A stretch of DNA of 60,236 nucleotides from DATILL01 sp035476575 (GCA_035476575.1 DATILL010000080.1:1-60236), one strand, 5' to 3'; numbered from the stretch's first letter, positions 23,129 through 31,492 are shown. Notes: generated by a model not told the origin, from the letters alone. Numbers and translations are program-made.

Positions 23129-24033
23129 AGCTCGCACGCGGTGATACGGTCTCCAAACCCTGTGCTTTCGGGCCACGCCGAACAGCCTGTCTGGTAGTGA
23201 AGAAGTACCCCGCCGTGCTGGTAGGCCAGAACTTTCTCCATGGAGCCGGCACCGTGCCGGAGCAGCCATAGCGGTCGGCCCGGCACCGCCTCGTCCAACG
23301 CAGGTAACAGCTCAGCCATCCGATCTCTGGCGTTGGGTCTTTCCACTAGTCGGGCGACGGTGCCGGCTTCAGTGACTATGAGGTCGGCGGCGGCAAGTAT
23401 CGACATAAGGTCGGAGAGGGCAAGCCGACGATCGATGTCGTGCGGCACGAGGTCGACCGCAATCTTTATGCCTATGGATCGAGCGTGGCGGGTCGCGTCG
23501 GCGAGCGCGGACCGACAGGAGCTTGACAACAGCGAGTACCCGTCGACAAAGAGCATGTCAGCGTCACAAAGGTCGGGAAGGAAGGTGTGGACATCTTCGC
23601 TGGACAGCGCCCAGCTCGGAGCGGGTTGACTCGCTATCAAAAGGCGTGTCGCTTCTTCTGGTCTAGTGTTTTCCGGATTCTCGTGAAGCATGGCTGTGAA
23701 CCCGTTCGGCAGATCCTCGGCCACGACCAGCCGCCCGCCAACCCCGAGCTTTCGAACGTGCTCACGGATGATCGGGGTGAAGGAGTCGTTGCCAATCTTC
23801 GCGAACACACGGACCTGCTGAAAGTACTCGATCGCACGGCTTGCAAGATTGACTGCGGTTCCTGAGACCAGGACGCGGAAGGGGGCATAGACCAGGCTGT
23901 CGCGAGTTATGTCAACAAATCGTTGGCCGGGAAGACTGGTGCGAAACTCAATCCGGACGTCACCGATTATGGCGAGCCTAAACCGGCGGTGCTCAGCACC
24001 ATAGAGCCCAGGCCAGGCCACCGGCGAAATCAC
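23098..24033 (-). CDS. PfkB-family (ribokinase-like) sugar or nucleoside kinase
   Basis: 311 residues. The N-terminal strand LAIIGDVRIEF, the substrate-binding VSGTAVNLASRA, ADLIVTEAGTVARLV and the active-site loop STGFGDRITA mark a PfkB/ribokinase kinase. In that loop the usual GAGD is GFGD with the catalytic Asp kept. The substrate cannot be told. The GTG start overlaps the Nudix stop (GTGA), so the two are translationally coupled. It converges with and overlaps the HIT gene. Confidence 0.83.
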   Translation of the reverse strand: MISPVAWPGLYGAEHRRFRLAIIGDVRIEFRTSLPGQRFVDITRDSLVYAPFRVLVSGTAVNLASRAIEYFQQVRVFAKIGNDSFTPIIREHVRKLGVGGRLVVAEDLPNGFTAMLHENPENTRPEEATRLLIASQPAPSWALSSEDVHTFLPDLCDADMLFVDGYSLLSSSCRSALADATRHARSIGIKIAVDLVPHDIDRRLALSDLMSILAAADLIVTEAGTVARLVERPNARDRMAELLPALDEAVPGRPLWLLRHGAGSMEKVLAYQHGGVLLHYQTGCSAWPESTGFGDRITACELYWWLSVACG

Positions 24034-24530
24034 TTGAGAGCGATGTCCAGATCTTTGAAGAACGTCGCCATGACTGGTTTGAGGTCGGGCAGGATGTCGT
24101 AGCCGTTGATCTCCTCCAGCGGCACCCAGGCCGCTTCGTCCAGGTGATCGTCATACCGTCGGTGGCTGGAGTCGAGCGTGTCTGACAGCGGCGTGCACCT
24201 TCGTGCGACCGCAACCACATGCGCTCGACCACAGGAACCTGGCGAACCGCTGCCCATCTCCCACTGCCACAGTTCGAACGGTTGGTCCGGTTTAATCGAT
24301 ATGCCAGTTTCCTCAAAAACCTCTCGCTGGATGTGCGTGTCGAGATCCTCGCCTAGCAGCATTCGACCGCCCGGAACCTCCCATCGGCCCGGGTGGTTTG
24401 GGTCCGTGAGCGCCTTCCTCACCAGAAGCAGGCAGCCATCTTTGACGATAAATGCTTTCTGGACGAATTCCAGCCTGCACGGTGGGTTATCGCCCGAAGC
24501 GCTCCCCCACGCGGAGCCCGCGTTGGACAT
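24030..24530 (-). CDS. Nudix hydrolase
   Basis: 166 residues from ATG 24530 (MSNAGSAWGS), preceded by an AGAAGGG site; upstream in-frame starts extend it without similarity. The Nudix box is complete (residues 55-77: G-x5-E-x7-REVFEETGI). A short N-terminal strand VQKAFIVKDGCLLLVRKA and the tail EEINGYDILPDLKPV complete the fold. It would hydrolyse a nucleoside diphosphate linked to another group. Coupled upstream of the PfkB kinase. Confidence 0.86.
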   Translation of the reverse strand: MSNAGSAWGSASGDNPPCRLEFVQKAFIVKDGCLLLVRKALTDPNHPGRWEVPGGRMLLGEDLDTHIQREVFEETGISIKPDQPFELWQWEMGSGSPGSCGRAHVVAVARRCTPLSDTLDSSHRRYDDHLDEAAWVPLEEINGYDILPDLKPVMATFFKDLDIALK

Positions 24531-24646
24531 TGAACAGCCCTTCTTGCCGCGGCAGCGGTCGGCAGGACTGTAACAGCCGAGCCTCCCCGCCGGCAGCCGA
24601 ATGACCACATCGGGCTAACGGCCTCGGTTGAGTCGGCAGCCGCTGT

Positions 24647-24970
24647 CTAGAGGTACAGGCCGGTGGCGGGCTCGATCCGCTTGGCGGCGACCGCGTGGAT
24701 GTCCCGTTCGCGCAGGATGAGGTAGGCCTGCCCCTGCATCTCGACCTCCTGCGGGTCCTCCGGGCTGAACAGGACCTTGTCGCCGGTCTCCACACTGCGT
24801 ACGTGCTGGCCGATGGCAAGCACCTCGGCCCAGACAAGCCGGGTCGCCACCTGCGCCGTCGCTGGGATCACAATCCCACCGGACGAGCGGCGCTCCCCGT
24901 TCTCCCCACTCATCTGCACCAACACTCGGTCGTGCAACATCTTGATCGGCAGCCGGTCCTCGTCTCCCAT
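24647..24970 (-). CDS. GroES-like co-chaperonin
   Basis: 107 residues of the cpn10 family: IKMLHDRVLVQMS, the mobile-loop region ERRSSGGIVIPATA, VLAIGQHVRSVETGDKVLF and the closing YLILRERDIHAVA. Start ATG 24970 gives the normal beginning. There is no groEL beside it. The sequence is divergent from a housekeeping GroES, so it is more likely a second, specialised copy than the main co-chaperonin. Confidence 0.82.
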   Translation of the reverse strand: MGDEDRLPIKMLHDRVLVQMSGENGERRSSGGIVIPATAQVATRLVWAEVLAIGQHVRSVETGDKVLFSPEDPQEVEMQGQAYLILRERDIHAVAAKRIEPATGLYL

Positions 24971-25075
24971 CAGGCGGACGCTACCCCGATCCGGCCCCGC
25001 GTGCCGCATGGGTGTCCCGGCGCCTCCGCAGCGAACCCGCTGGTCAGTCCGGGTCAGCCCCGGATCAGCCCCGGG

Positions 25076-25432
25076 TCAGCCCCAGCCGAGGTGGTGCAGC
25101 CGTTCGTCGTCGATCCCGAAGTGGTGCGCGATCTCGTGCACCACCGTGGTCTCCACCTCGTCCAACACCTCCCTCTCGGTGTCGCAGATGGCCAGGATCG
25201 CCTGCCGGTAGATGAAGATCCGGTCCGGCAGCACCCCGCCGTAGTCGGAGCCGCGGTCGGTCAGGGCGACGCCCTCGTAGAGCCCGAGCAGGCTCGGCTC
25301 CTCGTCGTTGTGCTCCTCGACCAGCAGCACGACGTTGTCCATCAGCGCGGTCAGCTCGGTCGGCAGGGCGTCCAGCGCGTCGGCCACCAGCTTCTCGAAC
25401 CGCGCCCGGGGCATCTCGATCATGCCTCCCAT
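25076..25432 (-). CDS. Zincin-like metallopeptidase family protein
   Basis: 118 residues of the small actinobacterial metallopeptidase family (zincin_1/DUF1025). The zinc-binding HExxH is present (VVHEIAHHFGIDDERL) near the C-terminus. The segment PDRIFIYRQAILAIC and the acidic ALTDRGSDYGG are typical. Substrate unknown; cytoplasmic by lack of a signal. ATG 25432 or 25423 (MIEMPRARFEKLV) may be the start. Confidence 0.85.
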   Translation of the reverse strand: MGGMIEMPRARFEKLVADALDALPTELTALMDNVVLLVEEHNDEEPSLLGLYEGVALTDRGSDYGGVLPDRIFIYRQAILAICDTEREVLDEVETTVVHEIAHHFGIDDERLHHLGWG

Positions 25433-25489
25433 TGTGAGGCCGCCGGCGTACGCTGAAATGCCGTACCGCTGGCCGAAGGGGAACGAGCC

Positions 25490-26293
25490 GTGTCCCGGCT
25501 GCCACGCCTGGTCGCCACCGATCTGGACGGCACCATCATCAGGACCGACCAGACCGTGTCCGAGCGGGTGCGGCTGGCCCTGCGGCGGGCCGAGGAGGCC
25601 GGCGCGCTTGTCGTGTTCGTCTCCGGCCGGCCGCCACGCTGGATGCGGGAGGTGGCCGAGCTCACCGGCCACACCGGCATCGCGGTCTGCACCAACGGCG
25701 CGCAGACCTACGACATGCGCACCGAGACGGTGATCGACGAGCAGCCGATCGACGTCGAGACGCTAGCCGCCGTCGGTCGCCGGCTGCTCGCCGACCTGCC
25801 CGGCCTGGCGCTGGCACTGGAGTACGGCTTCGGCTTCGCGCACGAGCCGGCGTACCGGCACAGCCACTTCATCGGGGTCAGCGAGTGCCGGGTCGCGGCC
25901 TACCATGAGCTGGTCGAACGGCCGGCCGCCAAGCTGCTGGCCCGACACGCCGAGCTGGCCCCCGACGCGTTGCTCACCCGCGCGGTGGCGGTGGTCGGTG
26001 ATCTGGTCACCGTCACGCATGCCTCGTTCGACGGGTTGCTGGAGATCTCGGCGTACGGCGTGACCAAGGCGACCGGGCTGGCCCGGCTGGCGGCCCGGCA
26101 CGGGATCGCCGCGGCGGACGTGATCGCGTTCGGGGACATGCCGAACGACCTGGCCATGTTGGCCTGGGCCGGGCACTCGGTCGCCATGGGCAACGGGCAC
26201 GAGGAAGTACGGCAGGCGGCCGACGAGGTCACCGCCGATGTGAACGACGACGGGGTGGCGGTGGTCCTGGACCGGCTGTACGCCCAGCCCTGA
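25490..26293 (+). CDS. HAD-superfamily (Cof-type) phosphatase
   Basis: 267 residues. HAD motif I LVATDLDGTII (catalytic Asp pair), motif II VVFVSGRPP, a Cof-type cap, and the later motifs YGVTKATGLARL (Lys) and VIAFGDMPNDLAML are all intact. Such enzymes dephosphorylate sugar phosphates, flavins or other small molecules; the substrate cannot be predicted. GTG 25490 has an AAGGGGA site eight bases upstream. Confidence 0.9.
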   Translation: MSRLPRLVATDLDGTIIRTDQTVSERVRLALRRAEEAGALVVFVSGRPPRWMREVAELTGHTGIAVCTNGAQTYDMRTETVIDEQPIDVETLAAVGRRLLADLPGLALALEYGFGFAHEPAYRHSHFIGVSECRVAAYHELVERPAAKLLARHAELAPDALLTRAVAVVGDLVTVTHASFDGLLEISAYGVTKATGLARLAARHGIAAADVIAFGDMPNDLAMLAWAGHSVAMGNGHEEVRQAADEVTADVNDDGVAVVLDRLYAQP

Positions 26294-26307
26294 GCTCGCC
26301 CGCCCCC

Positions 26308-26322
26308 GGCCGGACCCCGGCC
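26308..26322. terminator. Short GC hairpin between convergent genes
   Basis: GGCCGG-ACC-CCGGCC forms a perfect 6-bp stem in the 33-base gap between the convergent HAD and Bpa genes. It may serve both strands. There is no T-run, as is common in GC-rich actinobacteria. Confidence 0.4.
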
Positions 26323-26326
26323 CGGC

Positions 26327-26887
26327 CTACAGGTAGTGCCCGGTGCCCGCCTCGCCGGGCTGCCCCGGCTGGCCCGGCCGGCCCAGCCCGGGCAGCGACG
26401 GGCCCCCCGGCAGCGCCTGCCGCCGCATCCCCTGCAACTGCACCCGGGCTGCCATCTGCTGCGCGAACAGCGCGGTCTGGATCCCGTGGAACAGCCCCTC
26501 CAGCCAGCCGACAAGCTGGGCCTGCGCGATCCGCAGCTCGGCGTCGGTCGGGGCGTCGTCGTCGCGGAACGGCAGGGTCAGCCGGTGCAGCTCCTCGCGC
26601 AGCTCCGGAGCCAGACCCTGCTCCAGCTCGGCGATCGAACGCTCGTGGATGCTGCGCAGCCTGGCCCGGCTGGCGTCGTCCAGCGGCGCGCTGCGGACCT
26701 CCTCGAGCAACTGTTTGATCATCGCTCCGATCCGCATGACCTTCGCCGGCTGCTCGACCAGGTTGGTGATGTCTGCGGTCTCATCGCCCTCGGCCAGCTC
26801 CGGCTCAGCCGCCGCGATCCCCATCGGCTGGCCGTCCGGCCCGACCACGATCACGTGGTGCTGCTGCGGTTCGGTCATGTCCTCCAT
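26327..26887 (-). CDS. bpa: Bacterial proteasome activator Bpa/PafE-like
   Basis: 186 residues (DUF2587 family). Bpa forms an ATP-independent ring that opens the 20S proteasome. It has the helical core (PAKVMRIGAMIKQLLEEVR, LDDASRARLRSIHERSIAEL, LRIAQAQLVGWLEGLFHGIQ) and a Gly/Pro-rich flexible tail ending in GHYL. That ending corresponds to the proteasome-docking C-terminus (GQYL in Mycobacterium) with the Tyr and terminal Leu kept. The start is ATG 26887 or the third codon downstream. No prcBA genes are nearby. Confidence 0.9.
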   Translation of the reverse strand: MEDMTEPQQHHVIVVGPDGQPMGIAAAEPELAEGDETADITNLVEQPAKVMRIGAMIKQLLEEVRSAPLDDASRARLRSIHERSIAELEQGLAPELREELHRLTLPFRDDDAPTDAELRIAQAQLVGWLEGLFHGIQTALFAQQMAARVQLQGMRRQALPGGPSLPGLGRPGQPGQPGEAGTGHYL

Positions 26888-26972
26888 CCTGCCGCACGCC
26901 CGGGTAATGGTGTGTCCGGACCCTGCCCGGATCGGTCAGACATATTCTCGATCCGCCGCATAATGTTTAGCC

Positions 26973-28190
26973 ATGCCCATCGACGTCGCCCGCATCCGCG
27001 GCCTGTTCCCTACCCTCGGCGACGGTTACCTGCACCTTGATGGGCCGGCTGGCACGTTGATCCCGGAAAGCGTGGCACGGGCGGTCGGCGCGGCGTTACG
27101 GGTGCCGCTGTCGGGCCGGGGCGGCGCGTTTCCCTCCTCGGCGCGGGCGGACGCGCTGGTCGACGCCGCCCGCCGGGCCATCTCCGACCTGGTCGGCTGC
27201 GACCCGGCCGGCGTACTGCTCGGCCCGAACACGACCACGCTCACCCAGGCGGTCGCCCGCGCGTTGTCCCGGACCTGGCGGATGGGTGACGAGGTTGTGG
27301 TCAGCCGGCTGGACCACCAGGCGAACATCCGGCCCTGGGCGGCCGCCGCGCACCGGGTCGGCGGTGTGCTGCGCTGGGCCGAGGTCGACATCGAGACCTG
27401 CGAGCTGCCGGACTGGCAGTACGACGGGCTGCTCACCGAGCGGACCAGGCTGGTCGCGGTCACCGCCGCGAGCAACGCCGTGGGCACCCGACCGAACGTG
27501 GCCGCCATCGCCGAGCGGGCGCACCGGGCCGGCGCGCTGATGTACGTCGACGCCGCGCATGCCAGCTCGCATCTGCCTATCGACCTGTACGCGCTGGGTG
27601 CCGACCTCATCACGACCAGCGCATACAAATGGGGCGGGCCGCATGTCGGGGCGGTCGCAGCTACGCCGGCCGTGCTGGGCGAGCTGGGCGATGACCGGCT
27701 GGGTTACGGCGGGCTGGGTTACGGCGGGCTGGGTCACGACGGCGGGCTCGAGCTGGGCAGCCTGCCGGTGGAGCTGTTAGCCGGCGTGGTGGCGGCGGTG
27801 GACCACCTGGCCGGGCTGGATGACGCCGTGGCCGGCAGCCGGCGGGACCGGGTGGTGGCGTCGATGGCCGGGGTGGAGCGATACGAGTCGGTGGTGTTCG
27901 CCAGGCTGCTCGGGGGGTTACGGTCGCTGCCGGGGGTGACGGTGATCGGTGATCCGCCGGTCCGTACGCCGACCGTGTCGTTCACCGTGGAGGGATGGAA
28001 GCCGCGGGCGGTCAGCGAGGAGCTGGCCCGGCGCGGCGTCTGCGCGTGGGACGGGCTGGCCGACGCGCCGGCGCTGATGGAGGCGCTCGGGGTGGCCGAG
28101 CTGGGCGGGGCGATCCGCGTTGGCCTGGTGCACTACAACACGGTGCACGAGGTGGACCGGCTGATCGAGATCCTCGCCGACCTCCCCTGA
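26973..28190 (+). CDS. Class V aminotransferase, cysteine-desulfurase-like
   Basis: 405 residues, PLP-dependent. Recognisable parts are GYLHLDGPAGTLIPESV, VVVSRLDHQANIRPW, VAVTAASNAVGTRPNV, ALMYVDAAHASSHLPID and the PLP-lysine segment SAYKWGGPHVG. The C-terminal domain ends FTVEGWKPRAVSEELARRGV. The usual desulfurase active-site Cys loop is not obvious, so the reaction is uncertain. A 15-bp tandem repeat encodes GYGGLGYGGLG in a loop (27701-27740). Downstream lies palindromic repeat copy B. Confidence 0.87.
   Translation: MPIDVARIRGLFPTLGDGYLHLDGPAGTLIPESVARAVGAALRVPLSGRGGAFPSSARADALVDAARRAISDLVGCDPAGVLLGPNTTTLTQAVARALSRTWRMGDEVVVSRLDHQANIRPWAAAAHRVGGVLRWAEVDIETCELPDWQYDGLLTERTRLVAVTAASNAVGTRPNVAAIAERAHRAGALMYVDAAHASSHLPIDLYALGADLITTSAYKWGGPHVGAVAATPAVLGELGDDRLGYGGLGYGGLGHDGGLELGSLPVELLAGVVAAVDHLAGLDDAVAGSRRDRVVASMAGVERYESVVFARLLGGLRSLPGVTVIGDPPVRTPTVSFTVEGWKPRAVSEELARRGVCAWDGLADAPALMEALGVAELGGAIRVGLVHYNTVHEVDRLIEILADLP
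27701..27740 (+). repeat. 15-bp tandem repeat within aminotransferase gene
   Basis: Two identical 15-bp units (GGGTTACGGCGGGCT) and a partial, mutated third unit encode a Gly/Tyr-rich loop. It keeps the frame, so the loop length could vary without breaking the gene. Confidence 0.7.
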
Positions 28191-28274
28191 GTGTGGTGAC
28201 CACAACGCCTTGTGGTGACCTCTTGGGGTCCGAGGGCAACGACAGGTCACCACAACGCCGATAGGTGACCACAC
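28191..28274. repeat. Palindromic intergenic repeat, copy B1
   Basis: Starts at the base after the aminotransferase stop codon. The perfect inner stem is 28210-28221 with 28244-28255 (TTGTGGTGACCT / AGGTCACCACAA) around a 22-base loop. Outer arms begin GTGTGGT and end ACCACAC with a few mismatches. The loop core TTGGGGTCCGAGGGCAACG occurs inverted in copy C. It probably folds as a long hairpin in RNA or DNA and could terminate the plus-strand gene. Confidence 0.8.
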
Positions 28275-28290
28275 GGGCGGGCGGCACGAC

Positions 28291-28373
28291 GTGTGGTCAC
28301 CTATGCGCCTTGTGGTGACTTGTTGGGGTGCCGGCACAACGAAAGGTCACCACAAGGCGCATAGGTGACCACA
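28291..28373. repeat. Palindromic intergenic repeat, copy B2
   Basis: A perfect 28-bp stem (28292-28319 with 28346-28373) around a 26-base loop. The arms start TGTGGTCACC and contain TTGTGGTGAC, the same modules as copies A, B1 and C. The loop core TTGGGGTGCCGGCACAACGA is a diverged form of the copy B1 loop. It lies 47 bases from the peptide deformylase stop codon, so B1 and B2 fill the gap between convergent genes. Confidence 0.85.
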
Positions 28374-28420
28374 GCGGGAATGTCGGTGGGTGGGCACACC
28401 GGGAGCGACGACTGGGCGGC

Positions 28421-28927
28421 TCAGGTCCAGGTCGCCTCGCGGACGGCGCGCAGGGCCTCCCGGCGGAGCCGGCCGGCCAGCAGGTCGACGTACACCCGCC
28501 CATTGAGGTGGTCGGTCTCGTGCTGCAGGCAACGGGCGAAGTACCCAGTGCCCTCCACCCGGACCCGCCGCCCGTCCCGGTCGACGCCGTCCACCACCGC
28601 CAGCGACCAGCGCGGAGTGCTGAACGCCAGATCCGGCAGCGACAGGCAGCCCTCATCGGCCTCGATGAGCTCCCCGCCGGTCTCGACTGGCCCCGGGTTG
28701 ACCACATGCCCGACATGCCGCACCCCGTCGTCGTCCGGACAGTCGTAGACGAACACCCGCAACCCCACGCCGACCTGGTTCGCGGCCAAGCCGACGCCGT
28801 TCGCCCGGTACATCGCGGCGAACAGGTCGTCGACCAGCCCGGACAGTGCTGGCCCGAAGTCGGTCACCGGGTCGCACGGGCTGCGCAGCACCGGGTTGCC
28901 GAGCGTCACGATCGGATAGTTCGCCAT
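28421..28927 (-). CDS. def: Peptide deformylase
   Basis: 168 residues. It removes the N-formyl group from new proteins. All three motifs are present: GVGLAANQVG, EGCLSLP (metal Cys) and QHETDHLNG (HExxH). ATG 28927 gives the family start ANYPIVTLGNPVLRS. The C-terminal tail is short. The gene faces the aminotransferase across palindromic repeat copies B1 and B2. Confidence 0.95.
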   Translation of the reverse strand: MANYPIVTLGNPVLRSPCDPVTDFGPALSGLVDDLFAAMYRANGVGLAANQVGVGLRVFVYDCPDDDGVRHVGHVVNPGPVETGGELIEADEGCLSLPDLAFSTPRWSLAVVDGVDRDGRRVRVEGTGYFARCLQHETDHLNGRVYVDLLAGRLRREALRAVREATWT

Positions 28928-29107
28928 GCCGACACCTTCGCCGACGACGCCGGCCGCCGTCCAGCAGTGCCGACGCTGGCGCCATGCCGGGTCGAGGGCG
29001 TTCAGCGCCCGGCGCGGTGCACCGCCGCGGTGTCCACCCGCCCCATCACCGCGGTGGCCCCCACGGGCCGATGCCGGCCGGTGGCAGGAAGAGGATAACC
29101 TCCGGCC

Positions 29108-29641
29108 GTGCAGGATGATGCGATCGAGCTCATCCCCGGGCGGCCGCGGATCAGCCGGCAGGCCTGGCTCACGCTTGCCATGCTGGTGCTCATCCCGACC
29201 GCGGCCCTGCTGACCGGGGTGACCGCGGTGTTGCAGGTGATGGCCGAGTCCTCGCACCCCCGGTGGATCGTGTTGCTGCTCATCGGGCTCGGCATGCTGC
29301 TCCTCGACCTCGTCGTCATCTGCGTCGCCATCGGCTGGTGGCTGACCCGGCGCAGCGGCTGGTCCAACGCGGCCGACGCCCGCGGCGTCACCGTCCGGCT
29401 CGGGCAGCGGACGGCGTTCCTGCCGTGGGACGGCTTCGACCGGGTCAGCATGGACGGCACCACCCTGCTCGGCTGGCTGCGCCCGGACTCGCTGCTCGCG
29501 GCGCACCCGATGGCCGCCCGGATGCCCCGCCGGAACGCCGACGAGCACGGCTGCGTTCCTCTGGTGCTGGGCATGCTGTCCGATCTGCCCGGGTCGTTGG
29601 ACCGGTTGCGGGCCTGGCTCGGGCGGGACGGGGTGGCGTGA
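29108..29641 (+). CDS. Two-helix membrane protein, function unknown
   Basis: 177 residues, GTG start. Two membrane helices (about 20-45 and 53-80) are followed by a soluble region resembling a small PH-like beta domain (GVTVRLGQRTAFLPWDGFD, VSMDGTTLLGWLRPD) and a C-terminal helix. The layout is like actinobacterial membrane proteins with PH-type domains, but I cannot name a family. A short membrane protein gene follows on the same strand 46 bases later. Confidence 0.65.
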   Translation: MQDDAIELIPGRPRISRQAWLTLAMLVLIPTAALLTGVTAVLQVMAESSHPRWIVLLLIGLGMLLLDLVVICVAIGWWLTRRSGWSNAADARGVTVRLGQRTAFLPWDGFDRVSMDGTTLLGWLRPDSLLAAHPMAARMPRRNADEHGCVPLVLGMLSDLPGSLDRLRAWLGRDGVA

Positions 29642-29687
29642 CCTGCGAGAGTGCAGCCCACTGTTGTCGGGCCGAAGGAGGCCAGGC

Positions 29688-29975
29688 GTGATCCAGTTCC
29701 TGCTCGTGATCATCGGCATCGTCGGGCTGGTGGTCGGCATCCGGCAGGCCACCAGCGGCACCCAGGCTCCCCTGCGGCGCGGTAACTACCGGGGTGCCAT
29801 CCAGGTCTGGGCGACCGGCCTGCTGATCGCGTTCGGCGGCTTCGTCCTGGCGGTGGCCGCGCTGACCACCTCGGTGGGGGGCGTGCTGTTCGGCGTGGTG
29901 GCGGGTGGCGCGGCGACGGCGATCGGCGGTCGCAAGCTGTTCACCGACATGCAGAAGCAGGTCTCTGGCGGCTGA
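29688..29975 (+). CDS. Small two-helix membrane protein
   Basis: 95 residues. GTG 29688 is chosen because GGAGG lies eight bases upstream. A helix (VIQFLLVIIGIVGLVVGI) is followed by a charged loop, two closely spaced hydrophobic segments (ATGLLIAFGGFVLAVAAL, VGGVLFGVVAGGAATAI) and a Lys-rich tail. No family recognised. It sits just before the mycosin gene. Confidence 0.65.
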   Translation: MIQFLLVIIGIVGLVVGIRQATSGTQAPLRRGNYRGAIQVWATGLLIAFGGFVLAVAALTTSVGGVLFGVVAGGAATAIGGRKLFTDMQKQVSGG

Positions 29976-30064
29976 GCCCGCATCAAACTGCGGCCTACGG
30001 CGGACGCGGGCTGCCCCTAGGATCGGGTGTGATCGGCACATTCACGGCGAATCCGGGAGAGGTC

Positions 30065-31474
30065 ATGTTGCTACGGCGTCGGTGGGCGGTGACAGGGGCC
30101 ACGCTGGTCGGGCTGGTCGCGACCGGCGCCGGCCAGCCCGGCGCGCTGGCCGCCGCGCCGCTGCCCATGGCGACCCTGCCCATGGCAGCGCTGCCCGTGG
30201 CTGCCCTGCCCGCGCCGGCCGAACCGGTGCCGCCGGAGGCCGCCTGCAGGTATCACTACCCCGAGATCCAGAGGGTCGTGCTGCCGCGGGCGGCTGCCCC
30301 GGCCCAGCCGTGGGCACAGGCCCGGCTGCGGTACCAGGAGGCGTGGCGGTACTCCACCGGGCGGGGGGTCACCGTCGCGGTGGTCGACAGCGGCGTGGAC
30401 GGCGGCCATCCGCAGCTTGCCGGCGCGGTGCTGCCCGGTGCCGACCTGACCGCCGGGCCGGTGCCGAAGCCCGGCGCCAACACCGACTGTTTCGGACACG
30501 GCACCCAGGTGGCCGGCATCATCGCGGCCCGGCCACGCGGCGGCGTCGGCTTCTTCGGGGTGGCACCCCGGGCCACCATCCTGCCAATCCGGCAGACCTG
30601 GGGGGTCGACGGCATCAGGCAGTACACCCAGGGCTCGCCGTACAACCTGCTGCGCGGGATCGACCTGGCGGTGGCCAGTGGCGCCCGGGTCGTCAACGTC
30701 TCGATCACGCTGCCCGCCGCCCAGATGACCTACTACCTCAAGACCCTCTTCCGGGCCACCATCGAGAACGCCGCCCGGCACAACACGCTGGTCGTGACCG
30801 CCACCGGCAACCTCGACGAGAACAACAACCAGAGCGTCGCCACCTACCCCGCCGCGCTGGCCCGCGACTACGACAACGTGATCGCGGTCGGCGGGCTGAA
30901 GGCCGACGGCTCGCTGGATCCGAACTCGATCACCGGCGACTTCGTCACGGTGGTCGCGCCGGACACCGACAACCTGACGTCCACCTGGCCACACGGCAGC
31001 CTGATCCCCTCGACGGGCACCAGCTTCGCCGCGCCGTTCGTCTCCGGGCTGGCCGCGCTGCTGCGCTCCCGCTTCCCGGGGATGAGCGCGGCCGAGGTCA
31101 AACGGCGGATCGTGCTGACCGCGGACCACCCGTCCACCGACCTACCGAGCCCACAGTTCGGCTACGGCGTGATCAACCCGACCGCCGCGCTGACCATGGT
31201 GTTGCCGCCGGCGGACGCCCCGACCCCGGCGCCCCCGCAGGCCGGGCCGCCGCTGGCTCCGCCGCCCGTCCCGGACACCCACACCCGGATCATCGCGCTG
31301 GCCATCGCGGGCGGTGGCACCCTGCTCGCTCTGGTCGTGGTGGCCGCGGCTGTGATCATCCCGCGTGGCCGGCGACGGCGCTGGCAGCCCGGCCAGCGCC
31401 TTGACCCCGCCTCTCCCGACGATCATCGAGCAGACGGGCCGGCAGAGATCAACAATTCCGCGGTAGCTCGATGA
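30065..31474 (+). CDS. mycP: Type VII secretion mycosin (subtilisin-like protease), copy 1
   Basis: 469 residues from ATG 30065 (GGGAG upstream). Signal peptide, a Leu/Pro/Ala-repeat linker (LPMATLPMAALPVAALP), then an S8 protease domain with Asp108 (VAVVDSGVD), His145 (CFGHGTQVAG) and Ser320 (STGTSFAAPFVSG). A Pro-rich linker and a C-terminal membrane helix (IIALAIAGGGTLLALVVV) with a basic cytoplasmic tail anchor it, as in MycP proteins that stabilise the ESX membrane complex. Convergent with eccC, 18 bases between stops. Confidence 0.92.
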   Translation: MLLRRRWAVTGATLVGLVATGAGQPGALAAAPLPMATLPMAALPVAALPAPAEPVPPEAACRYHYPEIQRVVLPRAAAPAQPWAQARLRYQEAWRYSTGRGVTVAVVDSGVDGGHPQLAGAVLPGADLTAGPVPKPGANTDCFGHGTQVAGIIAARPRGGVGFFGVAPRATILPIRQTWGVDGIRQYTQGSPYNLLRGIDLAVASGARVVNVSITLPAAQMTYYLKTLFRATIENAARHNTLVVTATGNLDENNNQSVATYPAALARDYDNVIAVGGLKADGSLDPNSITGDFVTVVAPDTDNLTSTWPHGSLIPSTGTSFAAPFVSGLAALLRSRFPGMSAAEVKRRIVLTADHPSTDLPSPQFGYGVINPTAALTMVLPPADAPTPAPPQAGPPLAPPPVPDTHTRIIALAIAGGGTLLALVVVAAAVIIPRGRRRRWQPGQRLDPASPDDHRADGPAEINNSAVAR

Positions 31475-31492
31475 CCGCCGGGGACGCCCGGG

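Noticed and set aside
28191..28373. CRISPR-like array in the repeat region
   Set aside because: The units are palindromic and overlapping with no equal-length spacers, and there are no cas genes in the window.
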